Assembly (NCBI GenBank): GCA_029561145.1
Contig: JAKQJM010000009.1
Span: forward strand, 1-42,120
Direction: 5' to 3'
Length of the DNA stretch: 42,120 nucleotides
Source: Pseudomonadota bacterium
GTDB lineage: Bacteria > Pseudomonadota > Gammaproteobacteria > Xanthomonadales > Rhodanobacteraceae
The notes under the pieces are model-generated. The model was given only the letters and a program-made list of their open reading frames with translations. It did not search any database and had not been told where the DNA came from. Shown one piece after another: positions 27,327 to 35,993 of the stretch (position 1 is its first letter; each line of letters begins with the position of its first letter). Both the position numbers and the translations under genes were made by a program.

Positions 27327-28171
27327 TGTCGCCCTCGATCCTGATTCAGCACGTACTGCCGCACCGGTTTCTTTCGCGCATCGTGTTCCACGCGACGCGC
27401 TGGAGCTGGCGACCCTGGAAAAACTTCCTGATCCGGCAGATCACGCGCCGCTACCGGGTCGACATGAGCGAAGCCGCCGACCCGGAGATCGCGCACTATG
27501 CGCATTTCAATGCATTCTTCACGCGCGAATTGAAACCCGGCGCACGTCCACAGGACGCCGATCCCGGCGTGCTTGCGTGTCCCGCGGACGGGCGCATCAG
27601 CCAGTCTGGAGCGATCGACGAGGGTCGCATCTTCCAGGCGAAGGGCCAGGGATTCAGCGTGGCTGAACTGCTGGGCGACGACGCTTCGGCGCTCGCCTAT
27701 CGGAATGGCCAGTTCATTACCGTCTATCTCTCGCCGCGCGACTACCACCGTGTGCACATGCCGCTGTCGGGCAAGCTCGTTTCCACCGTGCATGTTCCCG
27801 GCCGCCTGTTCAGCGTCGCGCCGTTCGCGGTCGCCGCGATCCCGCGCCTGTTTGCGCGCAATGAACGCCTCGTCTGCCATTTCGAGGGTGACGACGGCCC
27901 GTTTGCCGTTGTCCTGGTCGGGGCGCTGCTGGTTTCGAGCGTATCGACGGTCTGGGGCGGTCTCGAGATTCCGCCGTATGCCTCGGCGGTACACGCGACC
28001 GATTATCGCGATCGCGAGATCTCGCTGGCGCGCGGCGCCGAACTCGGGCGATTCAACATGGGCTCCACGGTCATCGTGACCCTGCCTGCGCACGGCTTGA
28101 AGCTGGATGCGGGACTTGCTCCGGAGCAGGCCGTCAAGGTTGGCCAACGCATCGGCGGACGCGGTCGTTGA
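27326..28171 (+). CDS. psd: Phosphatidylserine decarboxylase proenzyme
   Basis: A 281-residue proenzyme that self-cleaves to alpha and beta chains and forms phosphatidylethanolamine at the inner membrane. The autocleavage site is GRFNMGSTVIV, with Gly246/Ser247 giving the pyruvoyl group; this lineage has MGST where E. coli has LGST. The charge-relay Asp88 lies in CPADGRI, with His141 and His144 in DYHRVHMP. The ATG overlaps the upstream stop by 1 nt (TGATG), indicating coupling with the SCO gene. Confidence 0.97.
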   Translation: MSPSILIQHVLPHRFLSRIVFHATRWSWRPWKNFLIRQITRRYRVDMSEAADPEIAHYAHFNAFFTRELKPGARPQDADPGVLACPADGRISQSGAIDEGRIFQAKGQGFSVAELLGDDASALAYRNGQFITVYLSPRDYHRVHMPLSGKLVSTVHVPGRLFSVAPFAVAAIPRLFARNERLVCHFEGDDGPFAVVLVGALLVSSVSTVWGGLEIPPYASAVHATDYRDREISLARGAELGRFNMGSTVIVTLPAHGLKLDAGLAPEQAVKVGQRIGGRGR

Positions 28172-28205
28172 GGCATTCATCCCGCTTCAACCGGATCTCA
28201 TCAAT

Positions 28206-28225
28206 TCGTTGCAAGTCGTTGCAAG
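28206..28225. repeat. Perfect 10-bp tandem repeat upstream of the hypothetical gene
   Basis: TCGTTGCAAG occurs twice in direct tandem (28206-28215 and 28216-28225). The spacing is close to one helical turn. It lies about 40 nt upstream of a TAGAAT element (28267-28272) and 121 nt upstream of the ATG at 28346. Confidence 0.85.
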
Positions 28226-28345
28226 AAAATGTGACCCAGGCATAGCTTTACTGCCCCTCGTGCGACTAGAATTGTCAGAACATTACATTCAGCGTCACTC
28301 GCCGGGCCTTCGGACCGGGGTTTCGACGATCGAAGGGGAAATTCC

Positions 28346-28783
28346 ATGCATTTTGTCACTCGCCTGATCGCCCTTACCCGCGGCGTGCAACTGCGCCGCC
28401 AGTTCAAGGAGATCGAAAAGGCCCTCGATCAACTCAATCCGAATGCCCGGCGCCAGCTCGCGGCGCTTGCCATGCGCGAATTCTCGAACGCGACGAAGTG
28501 CGAGTACCCGCATCTGTATGCGACTCCGCCGGACGAAAAGTACTCACCCTGGGGTGGCGGCACCGCGATCGGCTATGAGCGCATGAAGTCCGACAGCCTG
28601 CAGGTGCGTCTGCGCGGCCTCGCCCTGTGGCTCACGGTCAGCTTCCACGAAACCAAGGATTCGCCGTACGCCGATCAGCGCGAACTGCACCGGCAGGTCA
28701 TGCGGACCCTGCGCACGCTCAAGGAATCCGTTCCGGCCAAGGAGATGTCGCAGTTGCTGGCAAGCCATCCTCAGGCAGCCTGA
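28346..28783 (+). CDS. Conserved hypothetical protein
   Basis: A 145-residue cytosolic protein that I do not recognise by function. It has a mostly helical composition, with a charged N-terminal helix (QLRRQFKEIEKALDQLNPNARRQLAALAMREF), a short Pro/Gly-rich middle (PHLYATPPDEKYSPWGGGTAIGY), and a helical C-terminal half (RLRGLALWLTVSFHETKDSPY, then LHRQVMRTLRTLKESVPAKEM). No signal peptide, membrane helix or catalytic motif is evident. It is a single-gene unit: GGGG precedes the ATG by 8 nt, and a strong terminator follows at 28838. A 10-bp tandem repeat and a TAGAAT element lie upstream. Confidence 0.85.
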   Translation: MHFVTRLIALTRGVQLRRQFKEIEKALDQLNPNARRQLAALAMREFSNATKCEYPHLYATPPDEKYSPWGGGTAIGYERMKSDSLQVRLRGLALWLTVSFHETKDSPYADQRELHRQVMRTLRTLKESVPAKEMSQLLASHPQAA

Positions 28784-28837
28784 GATCAGCAGGCGGGCGA
28801 GCCGGTCAGTCGTCGTGACGCGGGTGTCCGATTGAAA

Positions 28838-28868
28838 AGAAAAAGCGCAGCCCGGCTGCGCTTTTTTT
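28838..28868. terminator. Bidirectional rho-independent terminator
   Basis: A 12-bp perfect stem (28840-28851 with 28855-28866) with a CCG loop, preceded by an A run and followed by seven T. It lies between the convergent hypothetical gene and mltD and should serve both. Confidence 0.93.
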
Positions 28869-28888
28869 GTGGCCGCCGGATGCAGGCT

Positions 28889-30394
28889 TCAGCGCTTCGA
28901 ACACGAAGGAATATGCAGGCTCTGGCCTACGCGTATGCGGTACTGCGGAGCCTTGATTCCATTTTGCTCGGCGATTTCGCGCGTGGTGGCACAACCGTGC
29001 GCACGTGCGATGCGCGCAAGATTGTCGCCGTGTCGTACCTTGTAGGTCTTGTGCGCGACCGTATGGATGCTCGTGCTGCTGCGGCTCGGCCGTGTGGTTG
29101 CGCGGGTCGCGTGATTCAGGTCTTCGGCCAGTTTCATCCACGGGCCGCTTGCGCACCTGCCCGCATACGCAGCTTCGAGCTGAGCAGGAACCTCGAGGCG
29201 GGTTCCTGCAGGCAGCTGCAGTTGTGGATCGACGGCCGGATTGAGATTGCGCAGTGCACGGAACCAGCCGTCATACATGCCGCCTTCATTGCCGAAGCAG
29301 ACGGTCAACTCGGCGAGCGAGGCCGGTTCGACCAGGGCGATCGTGCCCGGGCGTCCATCGATTTTCGGGAACTCGAGGTTGTAGCGCTCCGGGTGCAGGA
29401 ACAGCCACGCCGCGGCAAGCACCATCGGCACGTAGTCGCGCGTCTCGTCGGGCAGGATCGAATAGACTTTCGGATCCCAGAAGCTCGTGCTGCCGCCGCG
29501 GGCCGCGAGGCGCCGGATGCGCCCTTCCCCGCCATTGTAGGCTGCAACGACAAGCTCGAGATTGCCGTTGAATATCGCCAGTTGCTCATTGATGTAGGCG
29601 GCATTGGCCCGCGCCGACAGGGCCGGGTCGAAGCGCTGGTCGAAACCATTGCTTGAACCGAGCCCGAAACGCAGGCCGGTCGCGTACATGAACTGCAATG
29701 GGCCGGATGCGCCGGAACGCGAGACGGCATGCACGCGTCCGCCGGATTCCTTGGCGAGCATGCCGAACAGCAAGGCTTCCGGAAGCCCGGCCTTGTGATA
29801 CTCGGGCCACATCCGATAGCGCATGAACTCGTAGTTGACGTAAGCGGTCATGAGGTTCGGACGATACTGGGTCAGCCATTGTTCGAGACCGGCCTTGACC
29901 GCATCGTTGATGGTCAGGATATCGGCCAGCTCGCGCCCCTTGAGCAAGGTGATCGTGCGTTCCATTGCCGGCAGGTTGGCAATCACGGGCGAGGCTTCTT
30001 CTGCATCGCCAGGCGCCGCTTCGACAACGGCATCCGCTTCCTCGTCGACATCGACTGCGGGCATCGCAACACCGAGGCGCAGCAAGCGGTCATAGGTCGA
30101 AACAAAACGGCTCGCGTCGCAACCCGGGATTGCATTGCAGCGGACGGCCGTCGCCTGCAGATCGTCGAGGGACGCCTTGATCTCGGCCTGCGCCTTGTCC
30201 TCGTCGCCCGTGCGCGCAAGCGCGAGGCCGGCCTCGAAGCGCTGGCTGGCCTGGTCCAGCTCGGCCGACAAGGCATTGACCGCGCTTTCATCGACCTTGC
30301 TCGAAGTCGACGGCCGACTCGCCGGCGCCGTCCCTGCGCAGGCGGTCAATGCGGCGAGTCCTGCGATGAGCGGAATGTGAAGAATCTTGGACAT
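28889..30394 (-). CDS. mltD: Membrane-bound lytic murein transglycosylase D (lipoprotein)
   Basis: A 501-residue lytic transglycosylase that cleaves peptidoglycan glycan strands, leaving 1,6-anhydroMurNAc ends. The lipobox LTAC places the lipidated Cys at residue 19. The SLT domain spans about 190-330 with catalytic Glu216 in GMLAKESGG, then SGASGPLQFMYATG and AAYNGGEGRI. A linker leads to one LysM domain at about 449-495 (YKVRHGDNLARIARAHG to IRVGQSLHIP); several MltD proteins have two or more. The N-terminal region (30-140) is helical and acidic, without a known domain. It is divergent from the HerA-like ATPase gene. Confidence 0.94.
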   Translation of the reverse strand: MSKILHIPLIAGLAALTACAGTAPASRPSTSSKVDESAVNALSAELDQASQRFEAGLALARTGDEDKAQAEIKASLDDLQATAVRCNAIPGCDASRFVSTYDRLLRLGVAMPAVDVDEEADAVVEAAPGDAEEASPVIANLPAMERTITLLKGRELADILTINDAVKAGLEQWLTQYRPNLMTAYVNYEFMRYRMWPEYHKAGLPEALLFGMLAKESGGRVHAVSRSGASGPLQFMYATGLRFGLGSSNGFDQRFDPALSARANAAYINEQLAIFNGNLELVVAAYNGGEGRIRRLAARGGSTSFWDPKVYSILPDETRDYVPMVLAAAWLFLHPERYNLEFPKIDGRPGTIALVEPASLAELTVCFGNEGGMYDGWFRALRNLNPAVDPQLQLPAGTRLEVPAQLEAAYAGRCASGPWMKLAEDLNHATRATTRPSRSSTSIHTVAHKTYKVRHGDNLARIARAHGCATTREIAEQNGIKAPQYRIRVGQSLHIPSCSKR

Positions 30395-30516
30395 CGGGCA
30401 TCAATCCGGATTGCAATCCTCGCACGGTAACCGACGCGGGCAACTCGCGGCAACGAACAGGCAGCGCCTCGACTACAATCACGCGCATCATTCCGTGTCG
30501 CAACGCAAGGAGTCCA

Positions 30517-32022
30517 GTGGTGAACGAGATCCTGATAGGCAAGAGTGACCAGGACGTCTGGCTGCACGCGAAGTACGCCAATCGCCACGGCCTGATCGCC
30601 GGCGCGACCGGCACCGGCAAGTCGGTGAGCCTGATGCTGCTGGCCGAGGGATTCTCGAAACTCGGCGTGCCGGTGTTCCTCGCCGACGTCAAGGGTGATC
30701 TCGCCGGGCTGGCCCAGGCGGGCGCAATGAACGACAAGCTCAAGGCGCGAATCGAGAAACTCGGCCTCGACTGGAGCCCGAATGCCAATCCGATCGTGTT
30801 CTGGGATATCTACGGCAAGCTCGGCCATCCGGTGCGTGCAACGATTTCAGAGATGGGCCCGCACCTGCTCGGGCGCCTGCTCGAACTCAATGACACCCAG
30901 CAAGGCGTGCTCGAAGTCGTGTTCAAGGCAGCCGACGACGAGGGTCTGCTCCTGCTCGACCTGAAGGACCTGCGCGCGATGCTGAGCTTTGCCTCGGACA
31001 ACGCCAAGGCGATCTCGCAGCACTACGGCCTGATCAGCGGCGCATCGATCGCCGCGATCCAGCGTGGCCTGCTGACATTGCAGGAGTCCGGGGCGGATCA
31101 TTTCTTCGGTGAGCCGGCGCTCGATCTGGCCGATTTCATGCGCCAGGACATGTCGGGACGCGGCATCATCAGCGTCCTCGCCGCCGATCAGCTGATCCTC
31201 AAGCCCAAGCTGTATTCGACCTTCCTGCTGTGGATGTTGTCGGAGCTGTTCGAGAACCTCCCGGAAGCCGGTGATCTCGACAAGCCCAAGCTCGTGTTCT
31301 TCTTCGACGAGGCGCATCTGCTGTTCGACGATGCTCCTCCGGCGCTGATCCAGCGCATCGAACAGGTGGTGCGCCTGATCCGCTCCAAGGGTGTTGGCGT
31401 CTATTTCTGCTCGCAGAATCCCGACGACATTCCGCAGACGATTCTCGGCCAGATGGGCAATCGCATGCAGCATGCGCTGCGTGCATTCACGCCACGCGAC
31501 CAGAAGGCCGTGCGTGCGGCGGCGGAGACTTTTCCACCGAATCCCAAGGTCAACGTGACCGAAGCGATCACCCAGCTTGCGGTCGGCGAGGCGCTGGTCA
31601 CGACCCTGCAGGACGGTGGCATTCCGTTGCCCGTGCAGCGCTGCATGATTGCATCGCCAGGCTGCCGCATCGGCACGGTCACCGATGAAGAACGCGCGAC
31701 GATCCGCTCGCGTTCGCCGATGGGTGCCAAATACGACACGATGGCCGATCGCGAATCCGCCTTCGAAAAACTGGCTGCACGCGCCGAGGAAACCGCCGCT
31801 GCAACACCAGCGGAGGCCCAGGAGGCGAAGCGCGGAAAGGCGCCGGCGGCAGAAGCGGGTGGAGGCGGCCTGCTCGACAAGGCTCGCGACATGCTGTTCG
31901 GCACGGGGCGCCGGCAAGGCATGATCGAAGCGCTGGCCAAATCGGCGGCACGCAACGCCGGCGGGCAGATCAGCCGCTCGATCATGCGAGGCGTACTCGG
32001 CGGCATCTTCAAGGGCCGCTGA
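30517..32022 (+). CDS. HerA-like (DUF853, YjgR-type) ATPase
   Basis: A 501-residue P-loop ATPase of the HerA/FtsK superfamily, DUF853 subgroup (E. coli YjgR). Its cellular role is not established. Walker A GATGTGKS lies at 29-36, Walker [10 protein letters not shown] with Asp264/Glu265, and [10 protein letters not shown] is a sensor-like motif. The C terminus has an Ala/Glu-rich linker then a basic Gly-rich segment. The start is a GTG at 30517 with AAGGAG at 30507-30512. A TACAAT -10-like element lies at 30474. greB follows after 11 nt on the same strand. Unlike defence-type HerA there is no NurA or Sir2-like partner next to it. Confidence 0.93.
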   Translation: MVNEILIGKSDQDVWLHAKYANRHGLIAGATGTGKSVSLMLLAEGFSKLGVPVFLADVKGDLAGLAQAGAMNDKLKARIEKLGLDWSPNANPIVFWDIYGKLGHPVRATISEMGPHLLGRLLELNDTQQGVLEVVFKAADDEGLLLLDLKDLRAMLSFASDNAKAISQHYGLISGASIAAIQRGLLTLQESGADHFFGEPALDLADFMRQDMSGRGIISVLAADQLILKPKLYSTFLLWMLSELFENLPEAGDLDKPKLVFFFDEAHLLFDDAPPALIQRIEQVVRLIRSKGVGVYFCSQNPDDIPQTILGQMGNRMQHALRAFTPRDQKAVRAAAETFPPNPKVNVTEAITQLAVGEALVTTLQDGGIPLPVQRCMIASPGCRIGTVTDEERATIRSRSPMGAKYDTMADRESAFEKLAARAEETAAATPAEAQEAKRGKAPAAEAGGGGLLDKARDMLFGTGRRQGMIEALAKSAARNAGGQISRSIMRGVLGGIFKGR

Positions 32023-32033
32023 CCGGATCAGGC

Positions 32034-32534
32034 ATGAGCCGCTGGCGCCCGCCGGGCGAAGCTTCATCGACCCTCATCACGACCCAGGGTCTGCGCCTGC
32101 TGCAGGAAGAGCTCGATTTGCTGTGGCGCGTCCGCCGTCCCGAGGTCGTGGCGGCGTTGACCGCCGCCGCCGCCGAAGGGGATCGCTCGGAAAACGCCGA
32201 ATACATCTACCGCAAGAAGCAACTCGGCGAAATCGATCGACGTGTGCGTTATCTGAGCAGACGGATTCCGTCGCTGCGCCCCGCAACCGAGCTGCCGGGC
32301 GATCGCGGCGCGATCTATTTTGGCGCATGGTTCTCGATCGAAGACGACGAAGGCAGCCACGAGTATCGGATCGTCGGCGCAGACGAAATCGACGCCGACA
32401 AGGGCTGGATCAGCATCGACGCGCCAATGGCGCGCGCAGCGCTGAAGAGGCGCGTCGACGATGAGTTCGAGGTCGCCACGCCAAATGGCATCCGCCGCTG
32501 CTGCGTGACGGCGCTCCGCTACGAGCCGGACTGA
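32034..32534 (+). CDS. greB: Transcription elongation factor GreB
   Basis: A 166-residue Gre factor that enters the RNA polymerase secondary channel and stimulates cleavage of backtracked RNA. The N-terminal coiled coil covers about 15-85, with the tip acidic residues Asp50 and Glu53 in [21 protein letters not shown]. The C-terminal FKBP-like domain follows ([26 protein letters not shown], then [21 protein letters not shown]). [16 protein letters not shown] favours GreB over GreA. It lies 11 nt after the HerA-like gene and is followed by a terminator hairpin. Confidence 0.95.
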   Translation: MSRWRPPGEASSTLITTQGLRLLQEELDLLWRVRRPEVVAALTAAAAEGDRSENAEYIYRKKQLGEIDRRVRYLSRRIPSLRPATELPGDRGAIYFGAWFSIEDDEGSHEYRIVGADEIDADKGWISIDAPMARAALKRRVDDEFEVATPNGIRRCCVTALRYEPD

Positions 32535-32590
32535 ACAAGCCTTCCACGGCCCGTTCAGGCGCACCGAGAACGCGAGGTCCGCAAATCAAG

Positions 32591-32618
32591 ACGGGCGGAC
32601 CTTTCGGCCCGCCCGTTT
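32591..32618. terminator. Hairpin terminator between greB and the SRPBCC gene
   Basis: ACGGGCGG at 32591-32598 pairs with CCGCCCGT, extended past one mismatch by CC/GG around a TTTC loop, followed by TTTC. It lies 56 nt after greB and close to the end of the convergent SRPBCC gene. Confidence 0.75.
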
Positions 32619-32645
32619 CGATGCATCAAGAGAGCGAAACGACGA

Positions 32646-33794
32646 TCAGGGTTCGACCGGCAGGTAGACCTTGTAGGTGTTCCCGCCTTCTTCACTGGTC
32701 GCCGACACTTCGTCCCAGAAGCGTCCACCATTCATTTCGCTGTACAGGTAGCCGTGGGTCTCGGCGTAGGCTTTTTCCTGCAGGCGCAGCAACGGAAGTG
32801 CGGCAGGGCTGCCGGTATACTCCGTCATCAATGCCTGTCCGGTGTAGCTGATCCTGGCGTGTACGCCATCTTCGATGACCAGGTTGCCGTCTTCATCGTG
32901 GTCACCCAGCTTCAGCACGGGGGCGGTCTCGTTGTCGGCCAGCTCTTCGACAACCTCGGAGACTACCGGAGCGGTGATTTCGTAAGTCGCGCCTTCGAGC
33001 GTGAAGCGGCTCGCGTCGACCGGGATGGCGACGTCATAGACATAGTTGTCGTCACCCCAGTTGGTCGTGATCGTGCGTACCGGTCCAGCTTGTTTGAGAC
33101 CTGCCTTCGCCATCACGGCTTCGATGCGCGCGACTGCCTGGCTGGTGGCTTCCTCGACTTCGTCGAGCGTGCGCGGGGCCTTGGTCGACAGCACCAGCAG
33201 GGGCACACCCGTCACTTCGGTGACCTGGATGTCCTGGTCCTTGTAATCGACATTCGGGAATGACGCGAGCATGGCCGACATGTTGGCCAGTGCAGTCTGC
33301 AGGGTCGCGTCGGGTTTGCCATGGATATACAAGCCGGCATAGCGCGCCTTCAGGTCCCAGCCGTAATCGACGTCGTAGGCCCAGTGGATGCGTGTGGTCT
33401 TCGCGTTTTCAGCTGGCTTGAGGGTGATCGTGTAGGTCTTGTTGGTCCCTGCAAAATCATTTGTCACGTCCATCTTGACCTGGCTGTCCTCGTCCGAGTT
33501 CACGATCTCGAGACTGCCCTTGCCAACGCTCTCGTTTCCGCTCCAGTCGACCTTGGCTCCCTTGCCGATACGCGTGCCGGAAAACTCCATATGCAGCTGC
33601 GGATCCAGGCGGCGCTCCGGCGACCATTCGGGAAAGCGGCGCAGCGTATTCACCGAGTCGAAAATCTGACGCACGGGACTGGACACTTCGACCGAGCGCT
33701 CGACATGGCCATGACTGGGCAGCAGTACGCCGACAACCACGACCAGAACGGTGACTATCAGCAGGGAAACCAGCAATTCGAGAACACGCGTCAT
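32646..33794 (-). CDS. Membrane-anchored SRPBCC/GyrI-like protein
   Basis: A 382-residue protein with an N-terminal membrane helix (about 5-25, LELLVSLLIVTVLVVVVGVL), an SRPBCC/START-like domain at about 30-175 (VERSVEVSSPVRQIFDSVNTLRRFPEWSP, TTRIHWAYDVDYG), and a C-terminal GyrI/SOUL-like effector-binding domain at about 190-382 (YVYDVAIPVD, LRLQEKAYAETHGYL). Both folds bind hydrophobic small molecules in other proteins; the ligand here is unknown. The ATG at 33794 follows GGAGAGG and starts at the membrane helix; the frame is open 30 nt further. It is downstream of the response-regulator gene on the same strand, with a 193-nt gap. Confidence 0.85.
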   Translation of the reverse strand: MTRVLELLVSLLIVTVLVVVVGVLLPSHGHVERSVEVSSPVRQIFDSVNTLRRFPEWSPERRLDPQLHMEFSGTRIGKGAKVDWSGNESVGKGSLEIVNSDEDSQVKMDVTNDFAGTNKTYTITLKPAENAKTTRIHWAYDVDYGWDLKARYAGLYIHGKPDATLQTALANMSAMLASFPNVDYKDQDIQVTEVTGVPLLVLSTKAPRTLDEVEEATSQAVARIEAVMAKAGLKQAGPVRTITTNWGDDNYVYDVAIPVDASRFTLEGATYEITAPVVSEVVEELADNETAPVLKLGDHDEDGNLVIEDGVHARISYTGQALMTEYTGSPAALPLLRLQEKAYAETHGYLYSEMNGGRFWDEVSATSEEGGNTYKVYLPVEP

Positions 33795-33987
33795 TCCGGA
33801 CCTCTCCAGGACTTGATGAACCACCGTGGCACCTGTTCAGCCCTGTCCTCGCGCTCCGGCGAGGGCGGCATGGCCCGGCGGGTTGATATTCGCAGGTGGA
33901 TCCTCCCGGACCCGCAACTATCAGACCCGGCATGGTACTTGACTCCGGGCAGCGATGGCTACGATCCGGAGAGGATTCCGGGCGTCC

Positions 33988-34629
33988 CTAGACGATACCG
34001 AGCTCGAAGGCCTTGAGGACAGCGCGGGTGCGGTCCCGCACACCGAGCTTGGAGAGGACGTTGGACACGTGATTCTTGACCGTTCCCTCGGCCACGCCGA
34101 GCGAATTGGCGATTTCCTTGTTGCTGTAGCCGCCTGCCATCAGGCGCAGGATCTCGGTTTCGCGTTCGGTCAACGGGTCCGGGCGATCGAGGCTGGTGAA
34201 ATCGTTCTGCATGCGCTCGAGGCCGGACAGCAGCCGCTGGGTAACCATCGGGGCGACCAGCGATCCACCGCCTGCGACGACCTTGACTGCATCGACAAGC
34301 TGATCCAGCGAGACATCCTTGAGCAGGTAGCCGCGGGCACCGGCCTTGAGTCCTGCCAGCACGAGTTGCTCGTCGTCGAATGTGGTCAGGATGATTGTCG
34401 GCGGCAGCTTGCCGCTGCTGCCCAGCGCATTCAGCACATCGAGGCCGGACATGCCAGGCATGCGCATGTCGAGCAGGACGACATCCGGACGCACCTCGGG
34501 AATCAATTGCACCGCTTGGGCGCCGTCGACGGCTTCGGCGATCACACGGATCGAATCGGATAGTTCGAGCAGCGAGCGGATGCCCTGGCGGACCAGGGTC
34601 TGGTCGTCAACGAGACAGACGGAAATCAT
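33988..34629 (-). CDS. NarL/FixJ-type response regulator
   Basis: A 213-residue response regulator. The receiver domain (1-120) has acidic DD at 8-9, phospho-acceptor Asp54 in VVLLDMRMPG, the Thr of LTTFDD and the Lys of GYLLKDV. The LuxR-type helix-turn-helix spans about 148-205 (LTERETEILRLMAGGYSNKEIANSLGVAEGTVKNHV). The start at 34629 overlaps the histidine kinase stop as ATGA, so the pair is translationally coupled; an ATG 24 nt upstream lies within the kinase gene. Its targets are unknown; the SRPBCC gene downstream is one candidate. Confidence 0.96.
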   Translation of the reverse strand: MISVCLVDDQTLVRQGIRSLLELSDSIRVIAEAVDGAQAVQLIPEVRPDVVLLDMRMPGMSGLDVLNALGSSGKLPPTIILTTFDDEQLVLAGLKAGARGYLLKDVSLDQLVDAVKVVAGGGSLVAPMVTQRLLSGLERMQNDFTSLDRPDPLTERETEILRLMAGGYSNKEIANSLGVAEGTVKNHVSNVLSKLGVRDRTRAVLKAFELGIV

Positions 34630-35807
34630 TGGGTCGCCTCCAGCGGCAGCCACGCATCGAGAGTGAATCCCAGGTCCCTGCCGGTGACGATATCGAGTTG
34701 TCCGCCGAACTGCGAGAGGCGTTCCTGCATGCCATTCAATCCATTGCCGGGCTTGAGCTGGATCGTGCCCCGTCCATCATCACGCGCATGGATCGCGAGC
34801 TTCCTGTCCGGCGTGCGCTCGAACGCGAGCCAGAGATTGCGCGCATTCGCGTGACGGACCGCATTGGTGATGATCTCCTGCGCGCAGCGCAACAACAGCT
34901 GTGCGCGACGTGGATCATCGATCGTGAAGCGTTCCGGGAGATCGAGATGGATGCGAATTCCAGGCACTCCTTCGATCAGGCTGTTGAGGGCCACAGTCAG
35001 GTCGATGCTGTCGTCCTCGCGCAACTGACTGACCACTTCGCGCACATCGGAGAGCAACAGGCGCGCGACCGACTGGGCCTGGCGCACATGTTCCTGGGCC
35101 TGGCCGCTGACCAGATGGCTGGCGACTTCGAGATTCAGGCTCAGTGCGGTCAGATGATGGCCGACCAGATCATGCAGTTCGCGCGAAATGCGCATGCGTT
35201 CGCCAAGCCGGCTGGATTCCGCCAGCAAGGCCCGGGTCGCACGCAATTCGGCATTGAGCCGACGCTGGTCGTCGCGCGCCTCGGCTTGCTGCTGGGCGAT
35301 CATCGAAGTGACGAATGTGGTCGTCGAAATGCCGAGATACATGGTCGCCTGCCATGCCGCCTGGGTCAGCGAATAGTTGGGCCAGCTTGCGAAAAGCGGC
35401 AGCAGCGAGAAATTCTGCAGGACCATCCAGGTCAGCCCTATGTGCAGATTGAGTATCCACGGCAGGGCCACCGAGACGACGACGAGCAGCAAGGCACACA
35501 ATCCGCTCTGGCTCAGCCAGCCGACCGCAATGGCGAGCAGGTTGAGCAGCACGAGCAGGGCGATCTGGACGAGTCGGCGCAGACCCGACGGGTTGCGCGC
35601 TCCCATGTCGTGGGTGAGGAACCAGAACACCAGGCCGAATGCGAGATAGCAGCCGAGCCAGAGATCATAGAAATACGCGGGTCGCGCGCGATCGAGCATC
35701 TCGGCAAGTACGGTGTCGTACTGCAGCAGCGGGATGCCCACGCACGCGTAGGTGAACAGGCTCGCGTAGCGCAGCAGCTGGATATGGTTGAAGGCGGGCG
35801 CGGACAT
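34626..35807 (-). CDS. DesK-like sensor histidine kinase (HisKA_3)
   Basis: A 393-residue membrane histidine kinase. Six hydrophobic segments cover about residues 10-170 (four to six membrane helices), without a recognisable periplasmic sensor domain, as in DesK-like kinases that read the membrane state. A coiled linker (about 170-200) leads to the HisKA_3 dimerisation motif ISRELHDLVGHHLTAL with His212, then a HATPase_c domain (EIITNAVRHANA, DDGRG, GNGLNGMQERL). It overlaps its response regulator by 4 nt. A -10-like TATGAT ends 6 nt before the ATG, so the mRNA may be leaderless. The signal is unknown. Confidence 0.95.
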   Translation of the reverse strand: MSAPAFNHIQLLRYASLFTYACVGIPLLQYDTVLAEMLDRARPAYFYDLWLGCYLAFGLVFWFLTHDMGARNPSGLRRLVQIALLVLLNLLAIAVGWLSQSGLCALLLVVVSVALPWILNLHIGLTWMVLQNFSLLPLFASWPNYSLTQAAWQATMYLGISTTTFVTSMIAQQQAEARDDQRRLNAELRATRALLAESSRLGERMRISRELHDLVGHHLTALSLNLEVASHLVSGQAQEHVRQAQSVARLLLSDVREVVSQLREDDSIDLTVALNSLIEGVPGIRIHLDLPERFTIDDPRRAQLLLRCAQEIITNAVRHANARNLWLAFERTPDRKLAIHARDDGRGTIQLKPGNGLNGMQERLSQFGGQLDIVTGRDLGFTLDAWLPLEATQ

Positions 35808-35813
35808 GACGCC

Positions 35814-35841
35814 ATCATAGGCGCGTCGGGCCGTCCCGCAA
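35814..35841 (-). promoter_or_regulatory. Candidate promoter of the histidine kinase operon, leaderless
   Basis: On the minus strand TTGCGG (35841-35836), a 16-nt spacer and TATGAT (35819-35814, five of six consensus bases) precede the kinase ATG at 35807 by only 6 nt, so the start site would fall at the ATG. Confidence 0.45.
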
Positions 35842-35993
35842 CCTGCCCGAAGTCACTGGCCGGAAAGACGGTCCTGCCGACCGGGCCGTGAGATACGGCA
35901 TTTTAATGGTTCGCGCCGCAGGCCCATGCGATAATCCACGCTCCGTGCCGAATGATTCGGCCATCGAAACATCCCGTTGGAGCGCCTGAACGC

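Noticed and set aside
30517-32022. HerA-type defence module
   Set aside because: The ATPase belongs to the DUF853/YjgR group and its neighbours are greB and mltD, not NurA or Sir2-like partners.
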